Assembly (NCBI GenBank): GCA_964550025.1
Contig: CAZJYI010000009.1
Coordinates: 62,001 to 126,000, forward strand
Reading direction: 5' to 3'
From: CAZJYI01 sp964550025
GTDB taxonomy: Bacteria > Verrucomicrobiota > Kiritimatiellia > UBA8416 > CAYOBW01
Length of the DNA stretch: 64,000 bases
Below are positions 40,850 through 48,817 of the stretch, in pieces. The notes under the pieces were generated by a model that was given only the letters and a program-made list of their open reading frames with translations, was not told where the DNA came from and did no database searches. Both the position numbers and the translations under genes were made by a program. Position 1 is the first letter of the stretch; each line of letters begins with the position of its first letter.

Positions 40850-42349
40850 CTACCAAAGTGGTGCCAATTGTGAAATGGTTTTCTGATAGCGTGCGTATTT
40901 CTCCGCGTAGACTTCCTTCATGGCCGGATCGGGATCCTGGCGCCGTGCAATGCGGGTCATGGCACTGACGGCCTCCTCGTAGCCGGCGAACTCGCCGCAG
41001 GCGACGCCGGCGGCGATGGCGGCTCCCAGGGCGCCCAACTCCGTTCCGGCCGGAATCTCGACCGGAATCTGGAAGCAGTCCGCAAACATCTGCACCCAGA
41101 CTTCGCTGCGCGCGGCCCCGCCGGTGAAGCGGATCACGTCGGGAACGTCGCGGAAGTTCAGGAGGCGCTGCAGATGCGTATTGTGACCGAAGACGACGCC
41201 TTCGTAAATGGCCCTGACCACGTCCGCCCGCCTGTGGTGCCCCTCGAGTCCGATAAGGCACGACTTGCCGCCGGAGGGCACGTTGTTTCCGTACAGGAAG
41301 GGGAGGAACACGATGTCGTTCGCAGCCGGATCGACCGAGGCGACCATCGCGTTGCATGCATCGAACACCTTGTCCGCGGCGCCTTTCGCTTCGAACTCGG
41401 GTCGCAGGAACTCGGTGACGAACCATTCGAGGTTGCTGGCGGAGGTCGGGCTGCCTTCCAGCATCAGGTACCAGCCCGGCATGCTGTAGCAGGACGTCAT
41501 GAAAAGGTCCTTGTCGATCAGCGGCTCGCGGGCGATGTACTGGTTGTTCCCCCACGTGCCGGCCACGAGCGACATCTGTCCCTCGTCGATGATGCCGGAA
41601 GCCAGGCCGCAGGCATCGATGTCGAACATGCCGCCGGCGACGGGGGTACCCGCCTTGAGCCCGGTCTGTTCGGCCGCCTGGGCCGTGACTTCACCACAGA
41701 TGTCTGCCGTCTTGACCAACGGAGGGAGGAGGTCCTTCATGTCCGACAGACCGAACAGCTCCAGCACTTCGTCGTCGTACTCGCCCGTGACGACGTTCAT
41801 CAGGCTGGTCCCGGACATGTCGGTGAGCTCGGCGGCGATGTTGCCGGTCAGGCGGAAGCGGATGTAGTCCTTGTTCATCAGGACCCATTTCGTCTTCTCC
41901 ATGACCGCCGGTTCGTTGTCGCGGAACCAGGCCAGCAGGGCATTGGGCTGGGCCGCCCAGAGGCACTGGGTTGTCTTGGGCAATACCTTCTCATTGACGC
42001 CGTCGGCCATCCACTGGTCGATGTAGGCCTGTGCCCGGCCGTCAGTCGAGTAGATCGCGTTGCAGGTCGGGTTGCCGTCGGCGTCCACGAGATAGATCCC
42101 GTTGCCGTGGCCGCAGCAGGCGACGCACGCGATCTCGGCCGGGTCGATGCCCGACGACGCGAGCAGCTCCCGGATCGCGCCGGCCGTGCTGTCCCAGATC
42201 GCCGTCATGTCGCGTTCGTCGTAGCCGGCCTGGGGCTGAATCGCGTTGACTTTCTGCGAGGCCACCGCGATTTCTGTCCCGTCCGTCGTGAACAGCGCTG
42301 CTTTCGACACTGTCCCGCCGTTGTCGATTCCAAGCAGGTATTTCGCCAT
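40850..42349 (-). CDS. lyxK: FGGY-family carbohydrate kinase (L-xylulose kinase-like)
   Basis: Sugar kinase of the FGGY family, 499 residues. It resembles LyxK (L-xylulose/3-keto-L-gulonate kinase) throughout: opening YLLGIDNGGTVSKAALF, AGYDERDMTAIW, SPTSASNLEWF, FLPFLYGNN, AIYEGVVFGH and the FTGGAARSEVWVQMFAD ATP-binding segment. The catalytic Asp lies in GGMFDIDACG. It is the last gene of the minus-strand metabolosome regulon and would phosphorylate the imported sugar, most likely a ketose. Exact substrate is inferred from family only; a deoxy-ketose is an attractive possibility given the DeoC aldolase upstream. Confidence 0.88.
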   Translation of the reverse strand: MAKYLLGIDNGGTVSKAALFTTDGTEIAVASQKVNAIQPQAGYDERDMTAIWDSTAGAIRELLASSGIDPAEIACVACCGHGNGIYLVDADGNPTCNAIYSTDGRAQAYIDQWMADGVNEKVLPKTTQCLWAAQPNALLAWFRDNEPAVMEKTKWVLMNKDYIRFRLTGNIAAELTDMSGTSLMNVVTGEYDDEVLELFGLSDMKDLLPPLVKTADICGEVTAQAAEQTGLKAGTPVAGGMFDIDACGLASGIIDEGQMSLVAGTWGNNQYIAREPLIDKDLFMTSCYSMPGWYLMLEGSPTSASNLEWFVTEFLRPEFEAKGAADKVFDACNAMVASVDPAANDIVFLPFLYGNNVPSGGKSCLIGLEGHHRRADVVRAIYEGVVFGHNTHLQRLLNFRDVPDVIRFTGGAARSEVWVQMFADCFQIPVEIPAGTELGALGAAIAAGVACGEFAGYEEAVSAMTRIARRQDPDPAMKEVYAEKYARYQKTISQLAPLW

Positions 42350-42406
42350 CTGCGATGTCCTCCAAAAGGTGTCAGCCCCGGCCGGTGGCCGGGGCTGAGT
42401 GTGTCG

Positions 42407-43669
42407 CTAGGCTGAAGCCGCTTCAGCGTCCGGGCCGGGTTCGGCCTGGGCCTGCTCTTCCTTGCCGATATGGTCGTGGAAGAAAAGCAGGTAGGCGCCA
42501 AGCAGAACGGCCGACATGATGGTCACGATCATCCAGATCGACTGCCAGTTGACGACGCCTTCCACCGTAGCTCCTTCGAGGAGTTTTCCGTTCACGAAGT
42601 TACCGAGCACCATGCCAACCCCAAAGGTGCTGAAGAAGATGAAGCCCTGCGCCTGTGCGCGCATTTCCTCCGGCGCTTTCTTGTCGATATAGATCTGCCC
42701 GCCGACGAAGAAGAACCCGAAGATGAGACCATGGACGATAATGGCAATGTAGTACATCACCGGCATATCCATCGTGACGCCGAGGAGAAATGCCCCGTAG
42801 CGAATAACAAGCACGACCAGACCAACGCACATGGACCATTTGACACCGATCCTGGCAATGGCCATCGGGATCAGCAGCATGAAGAAGATCTCGCCGAACT
42901 GGCCCAGGTTCATTCTGGCGGTGATGGTTTTGTATCCCAGTGAGTCAAAGAAGCTGGAACCGAAGTTGAAATAGGTGACGAACGGGATCATCACCAGGCA
43001 CGATATGATGATGAAGACGGCGAAGTTGAGGTCCTTCATCAGTGACAGTGCCCGCAGGCCGAGGGCGTCCACGATCGAAGCCTTCTGCCCTTTCGCCGGC
43101 GGTGGCGTGGTTGGGATCGTAAGTGCCAGGCCGGCGCACAGCAGGCTGACCGCGGCGCCGCACAGCATCGGGATCTTGCTGGTCTCGAAGCCCTCCACCT
43201 TGAAGACGTTCACGGCCACGAGACTGAAAATGGCGGATGCCACCCACCCGATGGACCCGAATACGCGGATCTGCGGGAACTTCTCCGCCGGGGAGTTCGC
43301 CATGGCGATGGCGCTGGTCAGACCCCAGGTCGGCATGTAACAGAGCATGGCCAGGAGAAGCAGGACGAACAGAGGGGTCGCCGTGGTCTGCCCGGCGGAC
43401 AGGAAGAGCAGGCCGGCGGTCAACACGTTCAGCACGCAGAGGACTTTTTCGCTGGCGAAGTGCCGGTCCGCGATCATCCCGACAATCGGTGCAGCCATGC
43501 AGCCCAGTGCCATCGAACTGAAGATCCAGCCCATCTGCGTTCCGCTCATGCCGAGCTTCTTCATGTACGCGGCCAGCGGCACCCACCAGACCGCGAACAT
43601 CATGAACTGCAGGAACATCATCGCGCTCAGCTTGATTCTGAGGTCCATCGACATGCTTTTCTCACTCAT
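42407..43669 (-). CDS. MFS transporter, nucleoside:H+ symporter (NHS)-like
   Basis: Twelve-segment transporter of 420 residues. The pattern is that of the nucleoside:H+ symporter (NupG/XapB) family: opening LQFMMFAVWWVPLAAYM, RVFGSIGWVASAI in the first half and GQIYIDKKAPEEMRAQAQGF before the last segments. The Glu/Ala-rich C-terminus is cytoplasmic. It lies 57 bases upstream of the kinase gene in the same unit. A nucleoside or related sugar substrate fits a DeoC-containing pathway, but many proteins in this family carry other sugars, so substrate is only suggested. Confidence 0.83.
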   Translation of the reverse strand: MSEKSMSMDLRIKLSAMMFLQFMMFAVWWVPLAAYMKKLGMSGTQMGWIFSSMALGCMAAPIVGMIADRHFASEKVLCVLNVLTAGLLFLSAGQTTATPLFVLLLLAMLCYMPTWGLTSAIAMANSPAEKFPQIRVFGSIGWVASAIFSLVAVNVFKVEGFETSKIPMLCGAAVSLLCAGLALTIPTTPPPAKGQKASIVDALGLRALSLMKDLNFAVFIIISCLVMIPFVTYFNFGSSFFDSLGYKTITARMNLGQFGEIFFMLLIPMAIARIGVKWSMCVGLVVLVIRYGAFLLGVTMDMPVMYYIAIIVHGLIFGFFFVGGQIYIDKKAPEEMRAQAQGFIFFSTFGVGMVLGNFVNGKLLEGATVEGVVNWQSIWMIVTIMSAVLLGAYLLFFHDHIGKEEQAQAEPGPDAEAASA

Positions 43670-43743
43670 CCTTCGTCTCCTCCTTCTGATCTACCTTCTC
43701 CTGATTCTCGCCACTTGCCACCCGCCATTCGCCACTTCTTCCC

Positions 43744-44508
43744 CTACCGCATCATCATCCCGCCTGTCGCGTCGATCGTGGCACCGGTCATATAGCTTGC
43801 CGCATCCGAAGCCAAAAAGACAACAATGTTTGCAATTTCTTCCGTTTCGGCAATTCGCTTCATGGGCATCCTTGCGAGATACCGCTCCTTCCTTTCCTCC
43901 CAGATTCTCGCGACCATTTCCGTCATGACCATGCCCGGGGCCACGCTGTTGACGAGGATGCCTTCCTCGGCGACCTCCCGCGCGATGGCCCGTGTCATTG
44001 ACACCAACGCGCCCTTGCTGGCGTCGTACGGCAGGTGGCCGGACGTCGAGCCCATGAAGGCCGCCAGCGACGTGACGTTGACGATACGGCCCTTGGCCGA
44101 CCGCGCCCGCAGGCGCGTGATGTGCTCGCGGCTGGCCGCAAACGCCCCGGTGACGTTGACGCGGAACGTGTACTCCCACTCGTCCCACGTATAGCTCTGG
44201 ATGGGGCCGCTTGGGCAGTAAGCCGCATTGTTCACGAGAACATCGATCTTGCCGTAGGCCTTCTCGAGCGCGTCGAACATGCCGATGATGTCCTCCTCGC
44301 TGGCCATATCACCGGGTATGAGAACCGCGCGGCCAGGGTACGCGTCGGAGTTGATCTCCTCGACGAGGGCCGCGGCCTTCTCCTTGCTCTTGCGGTAGTT
44401 CACGCCCACGCTCGCGCCTTCCTCGGCCAGGGCCCTGCAGATCGCTGTCCCAATCCCTCGCGAACCGCCCGTAACCAGCGCCACTTTGTCAGATAGTTGC
44501 AGCTTCAT
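43744..44508 (-). CDS. Short-chain dehydrogenase/reductase (FabG-like)
   Basis: Classical SDR, 254 residues, NAD(P)-dependent. Visible: cofactor loop TGGSRGIGTAIC near residue 15, NNAA, catalytic Ser in the NVTSLAAF region, Y-x-x-x-K in PYDASKGA, and the C-terminal GATIDATGGMMM typical of FabG-like oxidoreductases. No encapsulation peptide is seen. It sits between the alcohol dehydrogenase and transporter genes in the metabolosome regulon and probably oxidises or reduces a sugar or polyol upstream of the shell enzymes. Confidence 0.87.
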   Translation of the reverse strand: MKLQLSDKVALVTGGSRGIGTAICRALAEEGASVGVNYRKSKEKAAALVEEINSDAYPGRAVLIPGDMASEEDIIGMFDALEKAYGKIDVLVNNAAYCPSGPIQSYTWDEWEYTFRVNVTGAFAASREHITRLRARSAKGRIVNVTSLAAFMGSTSGHLPYDASKGALVSMTRAIAREVAEEGILVNSVAPGMVMTEMVARIWEERKERYLARMPMKRIAETEEIANIVVFLASDAASYMTGATIDATGGMMMR

Positions 44509-44648
44509 CGTTCGTTCTCCATGTTTTCGTAGCGCCCCGCTCCTGCGGGGTGACCTGTTCGCCCGGGCGTCCGGCCAGGACGCGACGCACCCGGTCGCCA
44601 GCTTCCTCCTTCGCCCGATGGGCTTCGGACGGACGAGGGAAGTCGACG

Positions 44649-45686
44649 CTACGGCACCAGCACCACCCGCAGGGCTTCACCGCTCTGCATCAGCTCATAG
44701 GCCGTCAGTATGTCATCAAGCCCCATGATGTGCGAGGCCAGTTTGTCCGCCGGCATCGTCCCGCCCGCGATCAAGGCCACGGCCCTTTCTACCTGCGGCG
44801 GCGTCGAATCGCTCGATCCCACGACGCGGATCTCCCCGTAGTGGATCAGGCGGCTGTCCATGCTCAGCATGTTCTTGCCGACGGGGAGCGACGCGAAAAG
44901 GCAGACCGTCCCCTGCTTTCGTACGAGCGAAAGCGCCTGCTCCTGCGGCGGCCCGGCCGGCGCGGCCACGATCACCACGTCGGCGCCGATCCCGCCGGTC
45001 TCGGACTTCACGACTTCGGCGAGGTCTTCTTCCGCCGGGTTCACGAGACGATCGAAACCGAACCGCTCAACCTGCGCCAGGCGGACCGGGTTGATCTCGG
45101 CGACGATGACCTTTCCGGCACCGACCTCGCGCGCGACGCAGGCGTTGATGATGCCCATGGGCCCCGCGCCGACAACCAGCACCGTGTCACCCTCGGCGAT
45201 GTGGCAGTTCTCGAGCGAGTTGACGCAGCAACTCACCGGTTCAGCCAGCGCCGCATGCACCGCCGCCACGCTTCCCGGAACCTTGACGACGTGCCCGTTC
45301 TGCAAAGCCCGGGCCGGGATGGTGACGTATTCGGCCATGCCGCCGTTGTAGCTGAATCCCATGGGGGCGACCTCGGCACACAGGTTCCTGTGCCCCTTCC
45401 GGCAGTAGAAACACGCTCCGCAGGAGACCGAAGTGGCCATTACGACACGCTCGCCCACGGCGAAGCCCGCGACGGCGTCGCCCACCGTCTCAACCAGCCC
45501 CGTGAACTCGTGGCCCACGACGCGCGGCGGCTTGATGCGCGGGTTGCCGACGAGGAAGGCTTTCAGGTCGGATCCGCACACCGCGCAGGCATCGACCTTT
45601 GCGCGGATCTCATCGTCGGCACAGGCGGGAACGTCGACGTCCTCTACTCGAACGTCCTTGGGGCCATGGTAGACAACTGCTTTCAA
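44649..45686 (-). CDS. Zinc-dependent alcohol/sorbitol dehydrogenase (MDR family)
   Basis: Medium-chain dehydrogenase of 345 residues. Catalytic zinc ligands: Cys in ACAVCGSD, His-Glu in VGHEFTGLVETVG; structural zinc lobe CGACFYCRKGHRNLC with four Cys. The Rossmann motif GAGPMGIIN follows. Closest general pattern is sorbitol/threonine/galactitol dehydrogenase. It lacks an N-terminal shell-targeting helix, so it is probably cytosolic. Within the regulon it may oxidise a polyol or sugar to the ketose taken by the FGGY kinase, or reduce an aldehyde product. Spacers on both sides are 140-270 bases and carry repeats. Confidence 0.88.
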   Translation of the reverse strand: MKAVVYHGPKDVRVEDVDVPACADDEIRAKVDACAVCGSDLKAFLVGNPRIKPPRVVGHEFTGLVETVGDAVAGFAVGERVVMATSVSCGACFYCRKGHRNLCAEVAPMGFSYNGGMAEYVTIPARALQNGHVVKVPGSVAAVHAALAEPVSCCVNSLENCHIAEGDTVLVVGAGPMGIINACVAREVGAGKVIVAEINPVRLAQVERFGFDRLVNPAEEDLAEVVKSETGGIGADVVIVAAPAGPPQEQALSLVRKQGTVCLFASLPVGKNMLSMDSRLIHYGEIRVVGSSDSTPPQVERAVALIAGGTMPADKLASHIMGLDDILTAYELMQSGEALRVVLVP

Positions 45687-45763
45687 GAGACTTCCTCCGC
45701 TATTCTCGGTGCCAGGCGCGAACGTTCGCTATCTGAGCCCGTCTGGTGTTCCCCGTCCGCGTA

Positions 45764-45784
45764 GGTCCCATTTGTAATGGGACC
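45764..45784. repeat. Palindrome of the GGTCCCA family
   Basis: GGTCCCATT-TGT-AATGGGACC, 9-bp perfect arms around 3 bases, preceded by GTA. Member of a dispersed family found again at 45865, 59557, 59661 and 59708; the terminal GGTCCCA/TGGGACC is constant while inner bases change in a compensated manner. Confidence 0.75.
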
Positions 45785-45864
45785 AGTGAACGGGACCGAT
45801 GCAGTCACGCGACAGTCTGGTCGGAGTCCGCTACTGCCCCGTTCCTGCATCCTCGCGTTCCCGG

Positions 45865-45885
45865 GGTCCCAGCGCAACTGGGACC
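45865..45885. repeat. Palindrome of the GGTCCCA family
   Basis: GGTCCCAG-CGCAA-CTGGGACC followed by TAC. Same family as 45764-45784, in the same spacer, about 100 bases apart. Confidence 0.75.
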
Positions 45886-45920
45886 TACTCTTGCCACCAC
45901 GTGTCACTTGGTGTCACCTG

Positions 45921-45940
45921 GGGTCAGGCCTCTGACCCCT
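45921..45940. repeat. Short GGGGTCAG palindrome
   Basis: GGGGTCAGGCCTCTGACCCC, 8-bp arms around 4 bases. The arm ends match the termini of the long GGGGTCAGACC hairpins at 40723 and 48726, so this looks like a minimal or decayed member of that family. Confidence 0.6.
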
Positions 45941-45958
45941 GTTCTGACTATTCTGACT

Positions 45959-46825
45959 CTACACAATCTCGATCCTGTACTCCGTCCTGAATGTGCACCC
46001 GCCGCCCAACGGCATTATGCCTTCCTTGGTGGTCAGTTCGCCATCCGTGTCTTCGGGATCGGGCACACCGAACCAGGGCTCGATGCAAGCGAACGGACCG
46101 CCTGACGGTCCCCACAGGCCGAGGTACGGGACGCCTTGCGTCGTCACCCTTACCAGCTTGCCGTTGCGGCTGTTCCGGATCTCGAACACTTTGGACGTGG
46201 GATGTTTGAGGATCACGGCGCCGCGGCTGAACAGTTCCCTGGTAATGAAAATCTGGCGGCTGTTGTCGAACACGGGCGCCGTCTCGTTGAGGCACATCCC
46301 GTCCCCGAAAAAATGGCGTTCGACGCTCTCGGATTCGCTGAAGTGGTAGTAGTAGTGTTCAAGATGCCCCCCGGCGAACGGCATGTTGAAAGCGGGATGC
46401 GAGCCGATGGAGAAGTACATCGTGCCTGTGCCCGTATTGACGACCTCGTACGTTACGCCGACCGTGTTCCCGACTAGCATATAGTGCGCTCTGAGCACGA
46501 AGTCGAAGGGGTACATCGATTTCGTTTCATTGCTCGAATCGGTCTGAAACGTCGCGCGCTCCGCATCGGAACTGACGAGTGTCCACTCTTTCTTCCGCAC
46601 GATGCCGTGGGAGGGCATCGAGTACGTCCTGCCCTGGAAGCGGTAAGTGCCGTTTCGCAGCCCGCCGATGATGGGAAACAGGATGGGAGCCGAACCACTC
46701 CACCACGCGGGGTCGCCCTTCCAAATGTACTCCGCCCCGGTCGACCGTTCACAAATGCTTTTGATCTCCGCCCCCATCTCCGCGATGCGGACGTTCAAAT
46801 GCGCGTTGGTCAGGTAGGCACTCAT
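45959..46825 (-). CDS. Aldose 1-epimerase family protein (LacX-like mutarotase)
   Basis: Galactose-mutarotase-like protein of 288 residues, interconverting anomers of a free or phosphorylated aldose. Family landmarks: PILFPIIGGLRNGTYRFQGRTYSMPSHGIVR in the N-terminal third (with the His of SHG), VTYEVVNTGTGTMYFSIGSHPAFNMPF with the second His, and the catalytic Glu region near FACIEPWFGVPD. The arrangement matches the LacX/YihR-type subgroup. It is between deoC and the dehydrogenase genes in the metabolosome regulon, which suits anomer conversion of the sugar entering the pathway. Confidence 0.87.
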   Translation of the reverse strand: MSAYLTNAHLNVRIAEMGAEIKSICERSTGAEYIWKGDPAWWSGSAPILFPIIGGLRNGTYRFQGRTYSMPSHGIVRKKEWTLVSSDAERATFQTDSSNETKSMYPFDFVLRAHYMLVGNTVGVTYEVVNTGTGTMYFSIGSHPAFNMPFAGGHLEHYYYHFSESESVERHFFGDGMCLNETAPVFDNSRQIFITRELFSRGAVILKHPTSKVFEIRNSRNGKLVRVTTQGVPYLGLWGPSGGPFACIEPWFGVPDPEDTDGELTTKEGIMPLGGGCTFRTEYRIEIV

Positions 46826-46857
46826 TCTCGGTGCGGTAGCTAGTCCCTGTTCCAGGG

Positions 46858-46948
46858 CTAGTCATCAGTGATCAGTTACCAGTCATCAGTAACACGAGAC
46901 CTTTGTCGACTGCCCACGGATCACTGCCCACTGATCACTGATCAGTGA
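46858..46948. repeat. TGATCA-type periodic repeats
   Basis: Spacer after deoC with repeats of TGATCAGT/CACTGATC type, including the perfect palindrome CACTGATCAGTG (46936-46947) touching the deoC stop. Left part (46858-46895) carries related TCATCAGTGATCAGTTACC units. Could form hairpins at the end of the deoC mRNA. Confidence 0.55.
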
Positions 46949-47737
46949 CTAATATCCCCCCTCACCCTCCTGGCCCGTGACGATGGCGACACTGGACACG
47001 GCGCCGATGCGGTTGGCGCCGGAGGAGATGAGCTGTATGGCGCGGGGGTGGTTGCGCACGCCGCCGCTGGCTTTGACGCCGAACTCGGGGCCGACCGTGC
47101 GGCGCATCAGGGCTATGTCTTCCGGGGTGGCGCCGCCGCCCGCGAAGCCGGAGCAGGTCTTCACAAAGTCCGCGCCGGCCTTCTTGGATAGCTCGCACGC
47201 GATCACCTTCTCCTCGTCGGTGAGGAGGCTGGTCTCGATGATGACCTTGAGTACGGTGGTGCTGCGTGTCGCGCGCCGTACCGCCCGAATGTCGTCCTCG
47301 ACCAGTTTCAGGTTGCCCGACTTGAGCGCGCCGACGTTGATGACCATGTCCAGTTCGCTCGCGCCGTCGGAGATGCAACGTCTTGCCTCGAAAGCCTTGG
47401 CCCGCGAATCCATCTGCCCGAGCGGGAACCCGATCACGGCGCAGACCCTGATCCCCGTTCCCTGAAGCTTCTTGGCGACGTAACGCACGCGGCCGGAGTT
47501 GACGCAGACCGACTTGAATTTCCAATACACGGCTTCGTCACACAGCTTGTCGAAAGCCGCGTCCGGGGCGTCAGCCTTCAGCATGGTGTGGTCGATGTAC
47601 TTCGCGAGCTGCGCGGGTGCCGACGTGTTGTCCGCCGCGGGGGCGCTCCCGCCTGCGGCCGCGCCCGCGATCCCTGCGGCGTTCAGCCTTTTCATCACCT
47701 CGCCGGCGATCTTGTCGATGAGGGCATTCTCGTCCAT
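46949..47737 (-). CDS. deoC: Deoxyribose-phosphate aldolase (DeoC) with encapsulation peptide
   Basis: Class I aldolase that cleaves 2-deoxyribose-5-phosphate to acetaldehyde and glyceraldehyde-3-phosphate. The catalytic domain (about 45-262) contains KYIDHTMLK, the Schiff-base Lys in ADFVKTCSGF and the second Lys in GVKASGGVR, so it appears active. The ATG at 47737 gives a 40-residue N-terminal extension not found in ordinary DeoC: an amphipathic helix MDENALIDKIAGEVMKRL followed by an Ala/Gly/Ser-rich linker, typical of cargo-targeting peptides that direct enzymes into microcompartments. It lies 8 bases after the RpiB-like gene. Together these two are the signature of sugar-phosphate (SPU) type metabolosomes. 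The aldehyde product would be trapped by the shell. Confidence 0.93.
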   Translation of the reverse strand: MDENALIDKIAGEVMKRLNAAGIAGAAAGGSAPAADNTSAPAQLAKYIDHTMLKADAPDAAFDKLCDEAVYWKFKSVCVNSGRVRYVAKKLQGTGIRVCAVIGFPLGQMDSRAKAFEARRCISDGASELDMVINVGALKSGNLKLVEDDIRAVRRATRSTTVLKVIIETSLLTDEEKVIACELSKKAGADFVKTCSGFAGGGATPEDIALMRRTVGPEFGVKASGGVRNHPRAIQLISSGANRIGAVSSVAIVTGQEGEGGY

Positions 47738-47745
47738 TGTCCTGC

Positions 47746-48321
47746 CTATCCCTTCCACTGCGATCGTTCGATCGCTTTCATCTTGTTTAGCGTAGACCAG
47801 CGTTCCCCGCTGGGAAAACGGCATTCGAGCCAGGTGCGGACCATCTCGCAGAGCTCGCCGCCGCCGTGAAACGGCCCGCCCAGAGTCAAGACGTTCGCGT
47901 TGATGTGCTCGCGGCTGTTGACGACCGAACGCATGTCGTAGCACAGCGCCGCGCGGATTCCGCGCACCTTGTTGCACACGATCGACGAGCCGATGCCGTC
48001 CCCGTCGATCATGATGCCGCGATCGCACTCGCCCCCGGCAACCTTTCGCGCCACAGCGTGAGCGACGTCCGGGTAGTCTCCGTCTCCGCCGACGTCCGTG
48101 ACCATGTACCCGCAACTCTCCAGGTAGGGTCGGACCGCGTTCTTGGCGGCCAGGCCCTTCGCGTCCGACCCGATGGCCACGCGCTTCACATCGTCTCTGA
48201 GGTTGACCGGCAGGTTGCGCGAGGTCGTTTCCGGGACCTGGACGGGCGTGGCGCCGGTCTGTCCCGACAAGACCTTGTCCACAACCTGCTGAACGATTCT
48301 ATCGATGTCGAGCTCAGCCAT
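47746..48321 (-). CDS. RpiB/LacAB-like isomerase with encapsulation peptide and altered active site
   Basis: Sugar-phosphate isomerase fold (RpiB/LacA/LacB), 191 residues from ATG 48321 (AGGAACGAG upstream). Residues 1-18 (MAELDIDRIVQQVVDKVL) are an amphipathic helix, then a linker to about residue 45: a microcompartment targeting peptide. The catalytic domain aligns well with RpiB (VAIGSD, YLESCGY-x-V-x-DVG, NKVRGIRAAL, REHINANVLTLG), and the phosphate/ring-opening His139 is kept. However the catalytic-base position is changed: the usual CGTGIG loop reads D106-G-D108-GIG, and the usual SDHAG reads SDAKG (52-56). So substrate or chemistry probably differs from ribose-5-phosphate isomerase. 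Confidence 0.87.
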   Translation of the reverse strand: MAELDIDRIVQQVVDKVLSGQTGATPVQVPETTSRNLPVNLRDDVKRVAIGSDAKGLAAKNAVRPYLESCGYMVTDVGGDGDYPDVAHAVARKVAGGECDRGIMIDGDGIGSSIVCNKVRGIRAALCYDMRSVVNSREHINANVLTLGGPFHGGGELCEMVRTWLECRFPSGERWSTLNKMKAIERSQWKG

Positions 48322-48360
48322 CTCGTTCCTGCTGCTGTGTCTCCTGTGCGCCACTCAGTA

Positions 48361-48427
48361 GCCTGCTTCTGCCGGAAGCAGGCTGGCATTGCCACTGTCC
48401 CGAGCCCGCGCTCGGCAACCGCGGGCT
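48361..48427. repeat. Two intercistronic hairpins
   Basis: Hairpin A at 48361-48383 (GCCTGCTTC/GAAGCAGGC, 9 bp, 5-base loop) and hairpin B at 48403-48427 (AGCCCGCG/CGCGGGCT, 8 bp, 9-base loop) fill the gap between a EutN shell gene and the RpiB-like gene. Either dispersed repeats or mRNA stability elements separating shell and cargo genes. Confidence 0.6.
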
Positions 48428-48437
48428 ACACCGCTGT

Positions 48438-48713
48438 TCAGATTTCCCGCGCGATCTCGTCCACCACCCCGGCCACGACGGCCCGGATGGTCATGATGTC
48501 CGGCGTGTCCAGGAGCATGCGCGCCGAGCCGCCTTCATCCATGATGAGGACGGTGTCCCCGACGCCGGCCTGGACGCCGTCTACCGCCAGGGTCGTTTTG
48601 CCCTTGGGCTCGCCCTCCGGCGTGATCGGCTGGACAATGAGCATCTTCAGCCCCTTGTAGTCCTCGATCTTCTGGTCGGACACGATGTCCCCGATGACCT
48701 TCCCCAGAATCAT
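48438..48713 (-). CDS. eutN: BMC-P pentameric shell vertex protein (EutN/CcmL), copy a
   Basis: 91-residue EutN/CcmL-type protein that caps vertices of microcompartment shells as a pentamer. Family pattern: MILGKVIGDIVSDQK opening, LLIVQP-type strand (MLIVQPITPEG), central VDGVQAGVGDTVLIM loop at the pore-lining region and C-terminal VVAGVVDEI. One of four paralogues in the locus. It is the closest shell gene to the RpiB-like and DeoC enzymes. Confidence 0.92.
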   Translation of the reverse strand: MILGKVIGDIVSDQKIEDYKGLKMLIVQPITPEGEPKGKTTLAVDGVQAGVGDTVLIMDEGGSARMLLDTPDIMTIRAVVAGVVDEIAREI

Positions 48714-48725
48714 ACTCCCTCCGCT

Positions 48726-48817
48726 GGGGTCAGACCTTGAGTTTGGAGTTTACCGCGTTGCGATTTCCGCATGGTACCGCCTGCCATCTGTAAACTCCAA
48801 ACTCAAGGTCTGACCCC
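48726..48817. repeat. Long perfect inverted repeat (GGGGTCAGACC family), copy 2
   Basis: Two perfect 28-base arms (48726-48753, 48790-48817) around a 36-base loop. Shares the outer GGGGTCAGACCTTGA with copy 1, then has gtttggagtttac instead. The right arm overlaps the last codons of the adjacent EutN gene and supplies its stop codon (TGA of CCTTGA), so the element appears to have been inserted at that gene's end. Confidence 0.85.
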
